DNA of 12,356 nucleotides from JBKHHU01 sp046539045 (GTDB lineage Bacteria; Planctomycetota; Phycisphaerae; SM23-33). Under the pieces are notes generated by a model. It did not search any database. It saw only the letters and a program-made list of their open reading frames with translations, and had not been told where the DNA came from. Both the position numbers and the translations under genes were made by a program. The DNA lies in NCBI GenBank assembly GCA_046539045.1, contig JBKHHU010000104.1, forward strand, positions 1-12,356, given 5' to 3'. Each line of letters starts with the position of its first letter. The stretch's first letter is position 1. Below, piece by piece: positions 6,197 to 12,356 of the stretch.

Positions 6197-7843
6197 TCAG
6201 CCCTTGGGTTTCTGCGTTACGCGAATGACTTCCTGGATGCTCGTCTGCCCCGAGATGACCTTCCGCAGGCCCTGCTCCTGCAGGTAGAGCATCTTGTTCT
6301 TTCGGGCGGCGGCTTTGATTTGGCTTGCGGAGGCACCGGAGGCGATCAGTTGCCTCAACTCGTCGTTGATCTCGAGCAGTTCGAAGATGCCGGTGCGTCC
6401 GAAGTACCCGGTACCCTGACAGGTCTGGCAGATGATCGGGTTGCCTTCCTCGTCCCGTTTCGGCTGGGAGGGCGGACGGTAGAACATATTGATCTTGTTG
6501 GCGGGCAGGTTCGCCTTGGCCAGCAGTTGTGCGTCCGGTTTGTATGCTTCCTTGCAGGCAGGGCAGAGGGTGCGGATGAGCACCTGGCAGAGCACGCCCT
6601 TCAGGTGCGTGACCGCGGCGGCCTGATCGCCCACCGTCTGGACCCATTTTGCCAGGGCGGTGAACGTGTTGCGTGCCCGCTCGCCGACGATGTAGCTGAC
6701 GCTCTCTGCGGAATCCTGGATCAGCTGGACGGTTTCGGCACCTGTAACCTCATCCAGCATGACGACATTGGCATCGCGCCGCAGCCCGGCAGCAAGCGTT
6801 TCCGACTGCTCCTTCGGGTTCTTGTAGCGGTGCTGCTTGACGTTTTCGATATCCAGTTGCGGCTGCTTCTCCAGCGAGATCAGCTCGTACATGAACGCGT
6901 CCATGCTCTTGATGGCAGAATACATCGTGCTGGTCTGCCCGTTGCGGGACGGGCTGGAGATGATGAAGATGCCCCCGCCCGGAGCGGACAGCTCGATCAC
7001 CTTGTCTCGCATCTCATCCGGCAGGCCAAGCTCCTCAATATTGGTCTGCAGGAATTCGCTGGCGACCTTGATCTGCAGTCGCTGCCCGCCGGTCGAGCCG
7101 GCACTCGTCAGCAGCAGGTCGGTCGGGTTGCCGGCAGCGTCCACGGCGATCTTGCCTTCCTGGGGACGTCGACGTTCCTCCGGGTCCATGCCCGCCAGGG
7201 GCTTGAGGTACTGGATCAGCGCCTCTGCCTGCTGCGGGGCCATCGGCGGGCGCTCGGAGACCATGCCGTCGATGATGAACCGCACGCGAGCCTGCTGCTG
7301 GTTGACCGGAGCGATTTCGGCTTCGCTGGCCCGGCGCCACATCAAATCGTGCAGGAAGTGCTGGGCGAGGTTGTAGGTCTCGATGGCCTCGGGTGGGTCC
7401 TGTCCCGGCTGGGGCTCCGGCGCGAGGCGACTGTGATTGGTGTACAGCTTGACCTGCGTCTGCGGTTGGGGGCCTTGGGTCTGCTTCTTGCTGCCGCCGA
7501 AGACCTGCCCGAACCACTCGCCGGTGAGGACCTTCTCCGAATCGTCGATCACTCTGCCGTTGCGGTAGAGCACGTAGCCCATGTACGGACTGATGGCCAG
7601 CAGGATGTAAACCAGCATCCCCAGGATCCAGATCGGCAGGAAGATCCAGAGGACGAAGCCCAGCACCCCGAAACCGAGGACCATGGACGGCCAGGTGTAC
7701 TGCGGAATGCGGAGACGCTGGGAGTCCTTCTGGACCCAGGGAGCGAAGTAGAGCCACGGGAAGACCATGACGGCCATGATGAGAACTTTCGGCCACCAGA
7801 CGTATGAGCCGATGTCCGGAACCGATGCGATTAGGTTCACCAT
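6197..7843 (-). CDS. Membrane-anchored GspE/PilB-like protein lacking ATPase motifs
   Basis: The 548 residues follow the N2-plus-ATPase layout of type II secretion/type IV pilus ATPases: YNLAQHFLHDLMWRRASEAEIAP (157-179), RRRPQEGKI (224-232), core domain 285-430, and a zinc-site-like Cys tetrad C427, C430, C472, C475 followed by GTGYFGRTGIFELLEI. The nucleotide site is broken throughout. Walker A GPTGSGKT is SPSRNGQT (297-304) with Gln303 for the essential Lys. The Asp box EDPIE is EKQPQ (325-329), the Walker B end GEIRD is DEVTG (364-368), and the STLHTN His box is replaced by GERARN (387-392). It probably does not hydrolyse ATP. Three membrane segments (about 14-37, 51-70, 71-93) replace the usual soluble N-terminal domain. 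ATG 7843 is chosen because TGGAG lies 6 nt upstream; ATG 7855 is possible. It precedes the cvpA-like gene. Confidence 0.85.
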   Translation of the reverse strand: MVNLIASVPDIGSYVWWPKVLIMAVMVFPWLYFAPWVQKDSQRLRIPQYTWPSMVLGFGVLGFVLWIFLPIWILGMLVYILLAISPYMGYVLYRNGRVIDDSEKVLTGEWFGQVFGGSKKQTQGPQPQTQVKLYTNHSRLAPEPQPGQDPPEAIETYNLAQHFLHDLMWRRASEAEIAPVNQQQARVRFIIDGMVSERPPMAPQQAEALIQYLKPLAGMDPEERRRPQEGKIAVDAAGNPTDLLLTSAGSTGGQRLQIKVASEFLQTNIEELGLPDEMRDKVIELSAPGGGIFIISSPSRNGQTSTMYSAIKSMDAFMYELISLEKQPQLDIENVKQHRYKNPKEQSETLAAGLRRDANVVMLDEVTGAETVQLIQDSAESVSYIVGERARNTFTALAKWVQTVGDQAAAVTHLKGVLCQVLIRTLCPACKEAYKPDAQLLAKANLPANKINMFYRPPSQPKRDEEGNPIICQTCQGTGYFGRTGIFELLEINDELRQLIASGASASQIKAAARKNKMLYLQEQGLRKVISGQTSIQEVIRVTQKPKG

Positions 7844-8257
7844 GAAACACTCCATGCAAGACAGTTTCAGGAGGTCCGCCGCGAGCAGGGCCCGCCTGCC
7901 CGTAAAGCGGATGATACAGCAAGACTTTGCGCCAAATCGCCCCGAATTACAAGCCTCCGTCCGCAGGTGTTCAAGTTCCTTTTCTCGGAGAGAAGAAACC
8001 CGGACACGAAGCAGGAGAAAGCGGAGAGCAGAAAGGAGATCAAGGCCGCCGACGACTCGTCAGGAAATCAACCCGCCGGACAGGCAGAAATGCTTCTGCG
8101 GTCACCTTCCTACTTCATACTCTCTTCGGACGGCAAATCCTTCCCACAGCGGCAGTAATATGGTTCCAGGAGAAGCTTTTGGCGCACCCCGCGCCCGCCC
8201 GCGCAGGGTAGGCAACTGGAGACGGAGGCGATTTCGGGGCGGCCCGGCAGAGGTCGT
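7844..8257. other. 414-bp spacer between pilT and the GspE-like gene
   Basis: There is no convincing gene. A plus-strand frame from GTG 7967 to TAA 8158 would give 63 residues, rich in Lys/Glu in the first half, with mostly G or C third bases there. It has no good ribosome-binding site. A minus-strand TATCAT box (7911-7916) could be the -10 of the GspE-like gene, but no clear -35 box accompanies it. I found no convincing terminator for pilT. Confidence 0.5.
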
Positions 8258-9418
8258 CTATCGCCCGAGCAGCCCGCCGCGGGAGGTATTGATGCCCTTC
8301 ATCCGCATCTTCAGTTCGTCCACGTTGGGGGCGACTTCGTAAGCAACCTTCGGGTCGATCATCGCGTCGTCGATGAGCTTCAGCAAGCTGGTGGTGAAGC
8401 TCTGCATGCCGGCCTGCTCGTTGGAACGGATGATGTCGTTGAGTTCCGCGTCCCGTTCATTCTCGATCATCTGCCGGACCGACGGGTTCATCAGCATCAC
8501 TTCGACGGTCGGCACTCGCGAAATCTCTTCCTTGATACTCGGAAGCAGACGCTGGCAGATGACGGCCTTGAGGTTGAACGCCAGCGACTGACGCACGCGG
8601 TCCCGCGCGTCCGGCGGGAAGAGGTCCAGGATGCGGCCGATGGTAGTCGCGGCCCCGGAGGCGTGGATGGTACCGAACACGAGGTGGCCGGTTTCGGACG
8701 CCTGCAGCGCGGCCTGGAAGGTCTCGTGATCTCGCATCTCGCCGACCAGCACGACGTCCGGGTCCTCACGCATGAGGTACTTCAGGGCGTCGTCGAAGTC
8801 CTCGACGTCGATCCCGATTTCACGCTGGTTTACAAGGGCTTTCTTGTCCTCGTACAGGTACTCGATCGGGTCTTCCACCGTGACGATGTGACAGGAGCGG
8901 GTGGAGTTGATGTACTCGAGCATCGAGGCGATGGTCGTGCTTTTGCCCGAGCCGGTCGGGCCGGCGAGGAGGATCAGGCCCTGGTGCTCGTTGGCGACCT
9001 GGCCCATCACCGGCGGGAGGTGCAGCGACTCGAAATCGGGGATATCCTTGGTCACCCGGCGGGCGGCGACGGATGTCTGGCCGCGCTGGCGGAAGACGTT
9101 GATCCGGTAGCGGTCGCCACCGTCGATCTCGTGAGCCAAGTCCAAGCTGCCGTGGGCTTTAAAGAAAGTCCTCTGTTCCTCGGTCATGATCTCCATCGCC
9201 ATCTCTTCGATCTCATCGCTGCTCAGCGGATCGGCGGTGGTGGGACGGAGGCGGGAGTCGATCCGCAAGTGAGGCGGTCGTCCGGCTTTAAGGTGGAGGT
9301 CGGACGCTTCGGCCTTGCTAACCGCGGCGAAAAACTGCTCCAGCCGCGCCGGTTGGCCATGAGCGGCGGAGAACTGGTCGTGCTTGTCGATGGGCTGGCG
9401 TTCTGCGGGTGCGTTCAC
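8258..9418 (-). CDS. pilT: Twitching motility / pilus retraction ATPase PilT
   Basis: PilT is the hexameric cytoplasmic motor that depolymerises type IV pili. The 386-residue protein has all motifs intact: Walker A GPTGSGKS (153-160, Lys159), Asp box TVEDPIEY (180-187), Walker B with GEMRD (226-230) and His box GTIHASG (249-255, His252). No Cys tetrad is present, as expected for PilT and unlike PilB/GspE. The C-terminal AIRNLIRE-type motif is diverged (ELNDIIRS, 325-332). The start is GTG, supported by AGGAG 6 nt upstream. It lies 19 bp after hisF, so it is probably read from the hisF promoter. No pilB, pilC or pilin gene is in the window. The N-terminal 20 residues are polar and probably disordered. 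Confidence 0.94.
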   Translation of the reverse strand: MNAPAERQPIDKHDQFSAAHGQPARLEQFFAAVSKAEASDLHLKAGRPPHLRIDSRLRPTTADPLSSDEIEEMAMEIMTEEQRTFFKAHGSLDLAHEIDGGDRYRINVFRQRGQTSVAARRVTKDIPDFESLHLPPVMGQVANEHQGLILLAGPTGSGKSTTIASMLEYINSTRSCHIVTVEDPIEYLYEDKKALVNQREIGIDVEDFDDALKYLMREDPDVVLVGEMRDHETFQAALQASETGHLVFGTIHASGAATTIGRILDLFPPDARDRVRQSLAFNLKAVICQRLLPSIKEEISRVPTVEVMLMNPSVRQMIENERDAELNDIIRSNEQAGMQSFTTSLLKLIDDAMIDPKVAYEVAPNVDELKMRMKGINTSRGGLLGR

Positions 9419-9437
9419 TTCAAACTCCTGTACTGGT

Positions 9438-10226
9438 TCAATCGGCGGCGGGCTGTGGGGTCAGGCGGACCGGAACATCGTTGTCGGCCAGGTGCTCCTT
9501 CGTCTCATGGATGCTGTAAGTACCGAAGTGGAAAATACTTGCCGCCAGTGCGGCGTCGGCCTTCCCATCGGTCAGCACCTGTCTGATGTGTTCCGGCGAT
9601 CCACATCCGCCCGAGGCAATTACGGGGATGTCGACCGCCTCGGCGACTGCTCGTGTGATCTCGATGTCATACCCGTCCTGCGTACCGTCGGCATCCATGA
9701 CGGTCAGCAGAATCTCACCCGCGCCGCGCCGCTCCATCTCGCGAGCCCACGGGACAACCTCCTTACCGGTCGGAATCCTTCCGCCGTTAATGTGCACGTC
9801 CCAAACCTCGTTGCCGCCAACGGTTACGCGCTTCGGGTCCATCGCCACCACGATGCACTGGGCCCCGAACCGGCGGGACGCTGCCGTGACGAAATCCGGA
9901 TCCCGAACCGCGGCGGAGTTGATCGAAACTTTGTCCGCACCGGCGTTTAGCAGCGCGCGACAATCATCCAGCGTGCGGATGCCCCCACCGACCGTCAGCG
10001 GCATGAATACCTGGTCGGCCGTGCTGGAAACGATGTCCAGAATGATGGGGCGATCCTCATGGCTGGCGGTGATGTCAAGGAACACAAGTTCATCGGCCCC
10101 TTCGGCTTCGTACCGCTTGGCCACCTCGACCGGGTCGCCGGCGTCGACCAGGTTGAGGAAGTTGACACCCTTGACGACGCGGCCTTCATTGACATCGAGG
10201 CATGGGATGATTCGTCTGGCTAGCAT
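9438..10226 (-). CDS. hisF: Imidazole glycerol phosphate synthase, cyclase subunit HisF
   Basis: HisF takes ammonia from the glutaminase HisH and converts PRFAR to imidazole glycerol phosphate and AICAR, the branch point of histidine and purine synthesis. The 262-residue (beta/alpha)8 barrel has both catalytic aspartates, D11 in IIPCLD and D130 in AMDPKR. Phosphate-binding GGGIRT (80-85), SIN (101-103) and ASGGCGSPEH near the C-terminus are also present. The start has AGGAG 7 nt upstream and a good promoter. No other his gene is in the window; the partner on the transcript is pilT. The C-terminal tail after the barrel (NDVPVRLTPQPAAD) is a short extension. Confidence 0.97.
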   Translation of the reverse strand: MLARRIIPCLDVNEGRVVKGVNFLNLVDAGDPVEVAKRYEAEGADELVFLDITASHEDRPIILDIVSSTADQVFMPLTVGGGIRTLDDCRALLNAGADKVSINSAAVRDPDFVTAASRRFGAQCIVVAMDPKRVTVGGNEVWDVHINGGRIPTGKEVVPWAREMERRGAGEILLTVMDADGTQDGYDIEITRAVAEAVDIPVIASGGCGSPEHIRQVLTDGKADAALAASIFHFGTYSIHETKEHLADNDVPVRLTPQPAAD

Positions 10227-10252
10227 GTTGCGACTCCTGGCTCAAAGCGGCT

Positions 10253-10282
10253 ATTCTACACCGAAGGCAGGTCGGTTGGCAA
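10253..10282 (-). promoter_or_regulatory. Promoter of hisF-pilT
   Basis: On the minus strand TTGCCA (10277-10282) and TAGAAT (10253-10258) are 18 bp apart, each one or two bases from consensus. Transcription would begin near 10246, about 20 nt before the hisF ATG, leaving room for the AGGAG site and little else. Confidence 0.6.
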
Positions 10283-10301
10283 CGGAATCGAGGCCGGGGC
10301 T

Positions 10302-10318
10302 TTCGCCCGCGGGGCGAA
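10302..10318. promoter_or_regulatory. Perfect palindrome between hisF and nadD
   Basis: TTCGCCC (10302-10308) and GGGCGAA (10312-10318) are exact inverted repeats around GCG. The site lies 20 bp upstream of the hisF -35 box and about 95 bp before nadD, where a regulator could act on either gene. A plain hairpin or chance palindrome remains possible. Confidence 0.35.
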
Positions 10319-10413
10319 TATGTTCTAATTGCCGTATCCGCAGTGACTAACGAGACGCCATCAGCCCGGCCGCCGGCTGGAGTTGCCCACGATACGCTGA
10401 CGAGGAGATGCAG

Positions 10414-11040
10414 ATGGAGCCAGAACTGATATTCGGCGGGACGTTCGACCCGGTACACGTCGGGCACCTGATCGTCGCACGGGCGGTGGCGGAATCGCAA
10501 GGGTATGGGCGCGTTGTTCTTATGCCGTCTGCGACCCCGCCGCACAAGGACGGCCCCGACGCGACGGCAGGACAGCGGCTGGAGATGCTCCGTCTTGCGA
10601 CGGAAGGCGACAAGCTCTTTCATGTCAGTGACTTGGAGCTGAACATGGAGGGTAAGAGTTACACCGTCCGGACGCTGGAGGAATTGCGCGAGCACCGGCC
10701 GGGCACGCGCCCGTGTTTGCTGATCGGCATGGACATGCTCGAGGATCTTCCCAACTGGTACGAGGCACAGCAAGTCGTGAATATGACGGACTTTGCGATC
10801 GCTGCCCGTGCTCCGTGGCAGGGCCGTCTGGAGCAGATCCTCCCGACCCTGCGGAACGCCTTCGGGACCGAGAAGGGCAATGAACTGGCCGAGAGTATCA
10901 TCGAAACGCCCATCATCGAAATCTCATCCACCGACATCCGCCGGCGGCTGGCGGAGGGAAAAACGGTGCGCTATCTGGTCCCCGACGCCGTCGAGAAGTA
11001 CATCCGAGATCAGAGGCTGTACCGCAAGGAAGCGCGATAA
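10414..11040 (+). CDS. nadD: Nicotinate-nucleotide adenylyltransferase
   Basis: NadD joins nicotinate mononucleotide and ATP to make deamido-NAD, the step before NAD synthetase. The 208-residue protein has the nucleotidyltransferase signature GGTFDPVHVGHL (8-19) with HxGH at 15-18, and the ATP-binding ISSTDIRRRL motif (170-179). The central IGMDMLEDLPNWY and the C-terminal VRYLVPDAVEKYI are typical of NadD rather than CoaD. Two ATGs lie 6 bp apart; 10414 is preferred because AGGAG then sits 6 nt upstream, while for 10408 it would touch the start codon. I see no clear promoter; the gene is divergent from hisF and convergent with coaD. Confidence 0.95.
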   Translation: MEPELIFGGTFDPVHVGHLIVARAVAESQGYGRVVLMPSATPPHKDGPDATAGQRLEMLRLATEGDKLFHVSDLELNMEGKSYTVRTLEELREHRPGTRPCLLIGMDMLEDLPNWYEAQQVVNMTDFAIAARAPWQGRLEQILPTLRNAFGTEKGNELAESIIETPIIEISSTDIRRRLAEGKTVRYLVPDAVEKYIRDQRLYRKEAR

Positions 11041-11354
11041 AAACAGCAACCAAGCGCTAATGTGCCCCTGTTTTCCTCCCTCAACCTACGTAAAACTACG
11101 GAAAAACCGTGCGGGCGCTCCTCTTGGCCACGATCCAGACCGCTGCTCAAGCAACCCCGCGGACGGTTTTTGAGCCCCCGGCAGCCCCCGAATCTCCCTG
11201 CCGCCAAGTAGCCTATCCGCCGCCCCGACGGCTTTCGTGAAATCCCGAACAAGTCAGCCGCCAGAGGCCCTCAATCCCCGCCGATCATTCACAAATCCCA
11301 AATCCGGAAAAATCGGAAATCGCAAATCAGAAATCCCAAATCCGAAATCGCAGA
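11041..11354. other. Spacer between convergent nadD and coaD
   Basis: No gene is seen. The spacer holds a bidirectional terminator-like stem (11102-11171) and most of a heptamer repeat array (11293-11365). The stretch 11172-11292 is C-rich and shows nothing I can name. Confidence 0.6.
11102..11171. terminator. Bidirectional terminator-like inverted repeat
   Basis: AAAAACCGT (11102-11110) is the exact complement of ACGGTTTTT (11163-11171), and inside it CGGG (11112-11115) pairs with CCCG (11156-11159). The A-run on one side and T-run on the other would give each of the two convergent genes a U-tract. The intervening loop of 40 nt is long, which weakens the case. Confidence 0.4.
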
Positions 11355-11365
11355 TCAAAAATCCG
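11293..11365. repeat. Tandem heptamer array AAATCNN
   Basis: Ten 7-bp units run almost without interruption: AAATCCC, AAATCCG, (a 3-bp insertion), AAATCGG, AAATCGC, AAATCAG, AAATCCC, AAATCCG, AAATCGC, AGATCAA, AAATCCG. The last two overlap the final codons and the TGA of coaD on the minus strand. Confidence 0.85.
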
Positions 11366-11876
11366 TCAGTCCGCCGTCCTCGCCGCTGCCGCTTGTCGGC
11401 AGGTGGGGCAACACCTGCGGCGGGACCAGCTTCGAGACGTCCCCGCCCATCGTCGCGATCTGCTTGATCAGGCTCGAGGAGGTGAACGCGTATTCCACGC
11501 TGGTCAGGATGAACACCGTCTCGATCCCCGCCACTTCCCGGTTGGTCAGCGCGACCTGGAACTCGAACTGCAGATCGCTGCTGTTGCGGATCCCGCGCAG
11601 CATGGCCGTCGCGCCGACGCGCCGGGCGAACCCCACCGTCAAACCGCTGAACGGTTCGACCCGGACGTTGCTCAGCCCCCGGCCGTCCAGCACCTCCCGG
11701 ATCATCTCCACCCGCTCATCCTGGGCGATGAGCGACTCCTTCTCCGGGTTTTGACCGACGGCTACGATCAACTCGTCGAACAACCCCGCTCCGCGCTGGA
11801 TAATGTCCAGGTGCCCGTTGGTGATCGGGTCGAACGTCCCGGGAAAAACCGCCAGCTTCATCGAATCTGCCGCCAT
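11355..11876 (-). CDS. coaD: Phosphopantetheine adenylyltransferase
   Basis: CoaD transfers AMP from ATP to 4'-phosphopantetheine, giving dephospho-CoA. The protein shows the family motifs in order: FPGTFDPITNGHLDI with TNGH (19-22), the RGIRNSSDLQFEFQVALTNR block, and SSSLIKQIATMGGDVSKLVP. With the start used here it has 173 residues, against about 160 in the family. Three starts are possible: TTG 11891, ATG 11876 and ATG 11861. The last begins MKLAVFPG and is closest to typical members; none has a strong ribosome-binding site, so the start is uncertain. The C-terminal GSGEDGGLTDF lies beyond the conserved fold, and its last residues come from the heptamer repeat array. A TATAAT box about 290 bp upstream may be its promoter. 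Confidence 0.95.
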   Translation of the reverse strand: MAADSMKLAVFPGTFDPITNGHLDIIQRGAGLFDELIVAVGQNPEKESLIAQDERVEMIREVLDGRGLSNVRVEPFSGLTVGFARRVGATAMLRGIRNSSDLQFEFQVALTNREVAGIETVFILTSVEYAFTSSSLIKQIATMGGDVSKLVPPQVLPHLPTSGSGEDGGLTDF

Positions 11877-11911
11877 CGATCCGCCTTTCAAATGGGCATA
11901 TCAAGAAATAA

Positions 11912-12100
11912 CCACGGAGGGCACGGAGGGCACGGAGTTTTTTTAATCACAAAGCTCTCTAAGGCCTCGAAGATCACGAAGGTTTTTTGTTTGCTCGCGC
12001 CCGGGCAATTCTGTCCTGATCGTTGCAACGCACCGCGAACGGCATAGGCAAAAATAAAGCTTTTCTTCGCGCTCTTCGTGGTCTTGGTGGTCTTCGTGAC
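11912..12100. repeat. Inverted arrays of a CACGAAG-type 9-bp repeat
   Basis: Three nonamers run at 11912-11938 (CCACGGAGG, GCACGGAGG, GCACGGAGT). After a T-run four diverged ones follow at 11947-11982 (TCACAAAGC, TCTCTAAGG, CCTCGAAGA, TCACGAAGG). At 12065-12100 four units occur in the opposite orientation; on the minus strand they read GTCACGAAG, ACCACCAAG, ACCACGAAG, AGCGCGAAG. The arms enclose 82 bp of unrecognised sequence, so the whole resembles a small inverted-repeat element. Confidence 0.7.
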
Positions 12101-12160
12101 TTAGTAACCGGGCTGCCAATCTCCCGCGACCTGCGGGAACGTCGTTCGCATGCCGGCACT

Positions 12161-12189
12161 ATTATACCGCCGAACCGCGTTTTCTGCTA
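12161..12189 (-). promoter_or_regulatory. Possible coaD promoter with perfect TATAAT
   Basis: On the minus strand TATAAT (12161-12166) matches the -10 consensus exactly. The -35 position 17 bp upstream reads TAGCAG, which is poor. A transcript from here would carry a hairpin (12122-12138) and the nonamer arrays in a leader of about 280 nt before coaD. Confidence 0.35.
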
Positions 12190-12240
12190 CGGCCGATGAT
12201 GCGATCCGCGGAGCGGCCGACCCACCCGGCAGCGGTCCGC

Positions 12241-12286
12241 CCCGTGAGCCCGCGACGGGAGTCGCGCGGTTGATTTGGTCAACGGG
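12241..12286. repeat. Folded dispersed repeat, copy 2
   Basis: CGCGAC, loop GGGA, GTCGCG (12251-12266) is followed by GTTGA, loop TTTGG, TCAAC (12269-12283), inside an outer CCC/GGG pairing (12241-12243 with 12284-12286). Both stems are identical to copy 1 at 4911-4955; the differences fall in the loops and in one extra base. Confidence 0.7.
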
Positions 12287-12304
12287 CGATGGGCTTCTTT
12301 GCCG

Positions 12305-12330
12305 GTTGGCGGGTCTCCTGACCCGCCAAC
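12305..12330. repeat. Hairpin repeat, GTTGGCGGGTC type, distant copy
   Basis: GTTGGCGGGTC (12305-12315) and GACCCGCCAAC (12320-12330) form the same perfect 11-bp stem as 2600-2625, here with loop TCCT. The 44-bp tail seen at 2611-2654 is not present. Confidence 0.75.
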
Positions 12331-12356
12331 GGAACCGACGTGTCCGCAATGGCCGT

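Larger units (their letters stand above)
11877..12356. other. 480-bp gene-free region upstream of coaD
   Basis: No protein-coding gene is credible here. The region contains inverted arrays of a 9-bp repeat (11912-12100), a short hairpin TCCCGC/GCGGGA (12122-12138), a TATAAT box on the minus strand, and one copy each of the two hairpin repeat families found earlier in the window. Confidence 0.65.

Noticed and set aside
6068..7807. 579-residue plus-strand frame across the GspE-like gene
   Set aside because: Its composition is that of a complement-strand shadow, and it spans the 31-bp junction of two real minus-strand genes.
6197..7843. Sequencing error or frameshift as the cause of the lost Walker A motif
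   Set aside because: The frame is continuous on both sides of residue 303, and three other distant nucleotide-site motifs are degraded too, which a single error cannot explain.
8663..9586. 307-residue plus-strand frame opposite pilT and the hisF end
   Set aside because: PilT motifs are complete on the minus strand; this frame crosses two genes and shows no motif.
11912..12100. CRISPR array
   Set aside because: Units are only 9 bp, contiguous, without unique spacers, and no cas gene is nearby.
1..12356. tRNA, rRNA or insertion-sequence genes
   Set aside because: I found no cloverleaf with a T-loop motif, no rRNA-like stretch and no transposase frame, though reading by eye could miss a diverged small RNA.

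Overview
The window reads as chromosomal housekeeping sequence from a GC-rich bacterium, most likely a Planctomycetota member (Phycisphaerae-like). Three things point there. The elongation factor G is of the mitochondrial/spirochaete-planctomycete type (AHIDSGKT P-loop). The intergenic spaces carry many short-period and hairpin repeats. The CvpA-like and GspE-like proteins have unusual architectures. This assignment is an inference; no rRNA or tRNA gene is visible.

Layout. 1-2340: a good sigma70-type promoter, a structured leader with a possible 6-residue leader peptide, and a monocistronic fusA. 2341-2904: a strong hairpin terminator, a cluster of hairpin repeats, and an operator-like palindrome before the next gene. 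2905-4852: two tandem GH130-family genes one base apart. One keeps the expected phosphorylase residues; the other has lost several of them. 4853-5031: a folded repeat and an 8-bp tandem repeat between convergent genes. 5032-10226 (minus strand), read in transcription order: hisF and pilT 19 bp apart, a 414-bp gap, then a membrane-anchored GspE-like protein with a ruined ATPase site, followed 31 bp later by a CvpA-like membrane protein. 10227-10413: the hisF promoter and a perfect palindrome, divergent from nadD. 10414-11876: nadD and coaD, two nucleotidyltransferases of NAD and CoA synthesis, convergent around a bidirectional terminator-like stem and a heptamer repeat array that supplies the coaD stop codon. 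11877-12356: inverted arrays of a 9-bp repeat, a perfect TATAAT box, and second copies of both hairpin repeat families seen earlier.

How the genes relate. fusA, hisF, nadD and coaD are core functions without an obvious shared pathway. The GH130 pair suggests breakdown or recycling of mannosides. PilT implies retractable type IV pili. The GspE-like/CvpA pair may form an inner-membrane assembly, but its role is unknown. The most notable items are the GspE-like protein with every nucleotide-binding motif degraded, the asymmetric GH130 pair, and the conserved-fold repeats, whose changes lie in loops or in paired stem positions.
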